DNA of 8,787 nucleotides, from assembly GCA_946886475.1 (NCBI GenBank), contig CAMPIQ010000149.1, positions 1-8,787 of the forward strand, read 5' to 3'. This document shows, one piece after another, positions 5,971 to 8,787 of this stretch. The position numbers were made by a program, and so were the translations under genes. The DNA is from an uncultured Chitinophagales bacterium. Lineage in GTDB: Bacteria; Bacteroidota; Bacteroidia; Chitinophagales; Chitinophagaceae. The first letter of the stretch is position 1. Every line of letters begins with the position of its first letter. The notes under the pieces were generated by a model that did no database searches, had not been told where the DNA came from, and saw only the letters and a list, made by a program, of their open reading frames with translations.

Positions 5971-8721
5971 ATGAGCATGAGCAATTCGTTGTCAAAGAAT
6001 TTTGAACCGCAACAGGTTGAGGAAAAATGGTATAGCCATTGGATGAAAAAGGGATATTTCAGCAGTACCCCCGATGAAAGACCTCCATTTACGGTTGTTA
6101 TTCCACCCCCTAATGTTACAGGTGTGCTCCATATGGGACATACCCTCAACGAAACCGTGCAGGACGTACTGGTGCGCAAGGCCAGGATGAGCGGATTCAA
6201 TGCCTGCTGGGTGCCTGGCAGCGACCATGCTTCTATTGCCACTGAAGCTAAAGTGGTTCAGATGCTGGAAAAAGAAAAAGGGATTTCCAAGCAGGATATT
6301 TCCAGGGAGGAATTTCTGAAACATGCTTTTGAATGGAAAGAAAAATACGGCGGCATCATCTATCACCAGATCAAAAAGCTGGGATGCAGCGTGGACTGGG
6401 ACCGTGTAACATTTACAATGGACGACCATTATTACAAAGCTGTCATCCATGTATTTATTGATCTCTATAATAAAGGACTGATCTACCGCGGTGCCCGCAT
6501 GATCAACTGGGATCCTTCTGCAAAAACCGCTTTGAGTGATGAAGAAGTGGAGTACAGGGATGTGGAAGGGAAGCTGTATTATATAAAGTACAGAATCGCT
6601 GGAAATTCAAAGTCCAAAGTTCAAAGTTCAAAGCCAGCGTCCGAAAGCCGGGAAAACTTTTCTGTAAACGACCCGACTTTGAACGCTGAACCGGGAACTG
6701 ATGACTATATCATCATCGCCACTCAACGCCCCGAAACCATCATGGGAGATACGGCGGTTTGCGTAAATCCGGAAGATAAACGGTATAAACATCTCAAAGG
6801 GAAGCAAATCATCGTTCCACTGGTGAACCGGGAAGTGCCTGTGATCTTTGATGACTATGTTGATCCCGCATTTGGAACGGGTGCACTAAAAGTAACACCG
6901 GCTCACGATATCAATGATTACAATCTTGGACTGAAACATAATTTACCCGCCATCGATACATTGAATGAAGATGGAACACTCAGTGAAGCGGCTGAAGTGT
7001 TTGTTGGTATGGACAGGTTTGAAGCAAGAAAGAAAGCCATTGATCAATTGAAAGCGGAAGGTTTGCTGGTGAAGGAAGAAGTTTACCAGACAAGACTTGG
7101 CTTTTCACAAAGGACCAATGCAGTAATTGAACCGCGGATATCTACACAATGGTTTGTAAGTATGCGCGAACTCGCCGATAAAGCATTGCAGGCTGTGGTA
7201 AATGGAGAAGTAAAGATCCATCCGGAAGAAAGATTCCTGGCAACCTATAAATACTGGCTTGAAAATGTGAAGGACTGGTGCATCTCGCGACAACTATGGT
7301 GGGGGCAAAGAATTCCTGCATGGTACGATAGCAGTGGAAATTTTGTGGTGGCCGAAACTGAAAAAGAAGCCGAAGAATTATTCAAGAATACTTTTCCTAA
7401 CTACAATCCACCATTAAAGCAGGATGATGATGTACTTGATACCTGGTTTTCTTCCTGGCTGTGGCCAATAGAAGTTTTTAACGGTATTACAAAACCGGAA
7501 AATCCGGATATCAATTATTACTATCCTACCAATGTACTGGTAACAGGACAGGATATTATTTTCTTCTGGGTTGCCCGAATGATCATGGCAGGTGAGCAAT
7601 ACATGAAAGAAAAACCATTTGAACATGTGTATTTCACCGGAATGGTGAGAGATAAACAGGGAAGGAAAATGAGTAAGCAACTCGGTAACTCACCGGATCT
7701 GCTGCAACTCATTGAACGTTTTGGCGCTGATGCGGTACGTTTTGGCATTCTCATCTCCGCTCCTGCCGGTAATGATCTTTTATTTGATGACAGCAGTTGC
7801 GAGCAGGGAAGGAATTTTAATAATAAGATCTGGAATGCACTGAAGCTGGTGAAGATGTGGGAAGAGAAAGCTGCGAGTTTTGAGCTGCGAGCTTCGAGAG
7901 AGGGCGACGCGCACGGTGCTCACAGCTTTGCCATAAGCTGGTTTGAAAACAGGTTGAACAAAGTGAAATCAGAGCTGGAGGAAATGTACCAGCAATTCCG
8001 TTTGAGTGAAGCGCTTAAAACCATTTACTCACTTATATGGGATGATTTCTGCAGCTGGTACCTGGAATGGGTGAAACCAGGATTTGAACAGCCCGTTGAT
8101 CCGGAAGTATATAACAGAACCGTAGGATTTTATTCAGAGCTCATGATGTTGCTGCATCCATTCATGCCTTTTATCACGGAAGAGATCTATCATCAACTGA
8201 AAGAACGGAACGATGACATCTGTGTGAAGCAATTCGGGAAAACAGCCACCCCGGATGAAAGGATACTTAAACAGGGAGAACTGCTCAAACAAACCATTTC
8301 AGCCATCAGGGATGCAAGGGTCAGGAACAATATCAAACCAAAAGATGCTATAAAACTTAATATCCAGACCAGTGAAAAGGAAATTTTTTCTTCCATTGAA
8401 AAAATTTTATTCAGGCAGGTGAATGCCGAAGCTGTGAATTATGTAACTGAAACAGTAGCCAATTCCATTACGGTTGTTGTTGGCATCAACAAATTTTATC
8501 TTGAAACGGAACAGGTGCTGGATACGGCAACTCAAAAAGAACAACTGCAGAAAGACCTTGACTACCATAGGGGATTTTTAATTTCCGTTGAAAAGAAATT
8601 AAGCAATGAACGTTTTGTTCAAAACGCGAAACCTGAAGTGGTTGAAGCCGAAAAAAAGAAGAGATCAGATGCCGAACAAAAAATAAAAGCCATCGAAGAA
8701 GGACTGAAGGCACTTCAATAA
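5971..8721 (+). CDS. valS: Valyl-tRNA synthetase with two repeat-derived insertions
   Basis: Class I aminoacyl-tRNA synthetase that activates valine with ATP and charges tRNA-Val in the cytoplasm. From the ATG at 5971 it has 916 residues. The HIGH-type motif is HMGH (54-57) after PPPNVTG. GSDHASIATEAKV (83-95) is a Bacteroidota-like form of the catalytic-core motif. The CP1 editing domain, which removes mischarged threonine, has TQRPET (251-256). DWCISRQLWWGQ begins at 435 and DTWFSSWLWP at 490. The KMSKS loop reads KMSKQLGNSPD (from 566). The anticodon-binding domain follows (about 650-810), and a C-terminal coiled-coil tRNA-binding arm covers about 853-916. Two insertions are unusual: about 212-243, encoded by inverted TTCAAAG/CTTTGAA heptamers just before the editing motif, and about 634-652, encoded by GCTGCGA-type heptamers before the anticodon-binding domain. 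The reading frame remains open throughout and all catalytic motifs are present, so the enzyme is presumably active. ATG at 5977 is an alternative start. Confidence 0.97.
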   Translation: MSMSNSLSKNFEPQQVEEKWYSHWMKKGYFSSTPDERPPFTVVIPPPNVTGVLHMGHTLNETVQDVLVRKARMSGFNACWVPGSDHASIATEAKVVQMLEKEKGISKQDISREEFLKHAFEWKEKYGGIIYHQIKKLGCSVDWDRVTFTMDDHYYKAVIHVFIDLYNKGLIYRGARMINWDPSAKTALSDEEVEYRDVEGKLYYIKYRIAGNSKSKVQSSKPASESRENFSVNDPTLNAEPGTDDYIIIATQRPETIMGDTAVCVNPEDKRYKHLKGKQIIVPLVNREVPVIFDDYVDPAFGTGALKVTPAHDINDYNLGLKHNLPAIDTLNEDGTLSEAAEVFVGMDRFEARKKAIDQLKAEGLLVKEEVYQTRLGFSQRTNAVIEPRISTQWFVSMRELADKALQAVVNGEVKIHPEERFLATYKYWLENVKDWCISRQLWWGQRIPAWYDSSGNFVVAETEKEAEELFKNTFPNYNPPLKQDDDVLDTWFSSWLWPIEVFNGITKPENPDINYYYPTNVLVTGQDIIFFWVARMIMAGEQYMKEKPFEHVYFTGMVRDKQGRKMSKQLGNSPDLLQLIERFGADAVRFGILISAPAGNDLLFDDSSCEQGRNFNNKIWNALKLVKMWEEKAASFELRASREGDAHGAHSFAISWFENRLNKVKSELEEMYQQFRLSEALKTIYSLIWDDFCSWYLEWVKPGFEQPVDPEVYNRTVGFYSELMMLLHPFMPFITEEIYHQLKERNDDICVKQFGKTATPDERILKQGELLKQTISAIRDARVRNNIKPKDAIKLNIQTSEKEIFSSIEKILFRQVNAEAVNYVTETVANSITVVVGINKFYLETEQVLDTATQKEQLQKDLDYHRGFLISVEKKLSNERFVQNAKPEVVEAEKKKRSDAEQKIKAIEEGLKALQ
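6606..6691 (+). repeat. Inverted heptamer element inserted in frame in valS
   Basis: Four tandem units TTCAAAG, TCCAAAG, TTCAAAG, TTCAAAG (6606-6633) face two inverted units CTTTGAA and CGCTGAA (6677-6690). The segment 6619-6635 matches the complement of 6675-6691 at 14 of 17 bases, with 39 bases between. 6627-6652 matches the intergenic element (5714-5739) at 21 of 26 bases. The encoded stretch is low-complexity and polar (SKSKVQSSKP and onward) and has no counterpart in the ValRS sequences I remember, where a short turn leads straight into the editing motif. Confidence 0.75.
7870..7926 (+). repeat. Second heptamer element in valS (GCTGCGA/GCTTCGA type)
   Basis: Tandem units GCTGCGA (7870-7876), GTTTTGA (7877-7883), GCTGCGA (7884-7890) and GCTTCGA (7891-7897) are followed by a GC-rich core and a partial inverted unit. 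GCTGCGAGC (7884-7892) and the complement of GCTCACAGC (7918-7926) agree at 8 of 9 bases. It encodes residues about 634-652 (AASFELRAS and onward), in a normally variable loop between the catalytic core and the anticodon-binding domain. The unit differs from the TTCAAAG family but has the same 7-bp period and inverted layout. Confidence 0.55.
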
Positions 8722-8787
8722 GTTTTGCACTGAACAACCCTTCTCTGCGCTTATTCCTTTCATCGGTTGTTTACATTCGACGTTCAG
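8722..8787. other. 3' flank of valS
   Basis: Sixty-six bases to the window end, with no gene seen. AACAACC (8733-8739) and GGTTGTT (8765-8771) are perfect 7-bp complements, but the 25-base loop and lack of a clean U-run make a terminator uncertain. TACATTCG (8772-8779) weakly resembles a -7 element of a gene beyond the window. Confidence 0.3.

Noticed and set aside
8733..8771. Intrinsic terminator after valS
   Set aside because: The 7-bp arms are perfect, but the loop is 25 bases and no U-run follows. It is mentioned only in the flank description.

Overview
The window looks like a chromosomal segment of a Bacteroidota bacterium, most likely Chitinophagaceae-like. The signs are AT-rich intergenic DNA, no clear Shine-Dalgarno sequences, a perfect Bacteroidota-type -7 element (TAnnTTTG) before the last gene, a valyl-tRNA synthetase with the variant signature HASIATEAKV, and tandem heptamer repeats between genes. 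No rRNA, tRNA, CRISPR array or transposase was seen. The family-level assignment is inference.

Layout: (1) 1-23 is the edge of a heptamer repeat. (2) 28-756, minus strand, encodes a cytoplasmic esterase-like alpha/beta hydrolase. (3) 757-929 is a divergent intergenic region with a probable promoter for the plus-strand genes. (4) 930-4466 encodes a soluble 1178-residue histidine kinase with six PAS domains, one GAF domain, and HisKA_3 and HATPase_c modules. (5) 4472-5119, five bases downstream, encodes its probable partner, a NarL/LuxR-type response regulator. (6) 5254-5679 encodes a second response regulator, clearly a paralogue of the first, consisting of a receiver domain only. (7) 5680-5970 is a repeat-rich intergenic region followed by a promoter. 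(8) 5971-8721 encodes valyl-tRNA synthetase (valS), and the remainder is a short 3' flank.

The kinase and the first regulator form a textbook two-component operon: a cytoplasmic signal is read by the PAS/GAF array, His991 is phosphorylated, and the phosphoryl group passes to Asp56 of the regulator, which binds DNA. The receiver-only paralogue keeps its own phosphorylation site and an almost identical alpha4-beta5-alpha5 face, so it could compete for phosphoryl groups or for the dimer partner. Two mutually exclusive hairpins sit directly before its start codon.

The most unusual observation concerns repeats. Tandem 7-bp units in inverted arrangement (TTCAAAG ... CTTTGAA) fill the intergenic region before valS, and a related element lies inside valS, in frame, where it adds about 32 residues just before the editing-domain motif. 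The two elements match beyond the heptamers themselves. A second heptamer family (GCTGCGA/GCTTCGA) lies in frame further along valS. The first family has no stop codon in any frame in the orientation found in valS, but gives TGA in every frame in the opposite orientation once three copies are present. This resembles the in-frame palindromic elements known from Rickettsia, and is the best candidate here for something undescribed.
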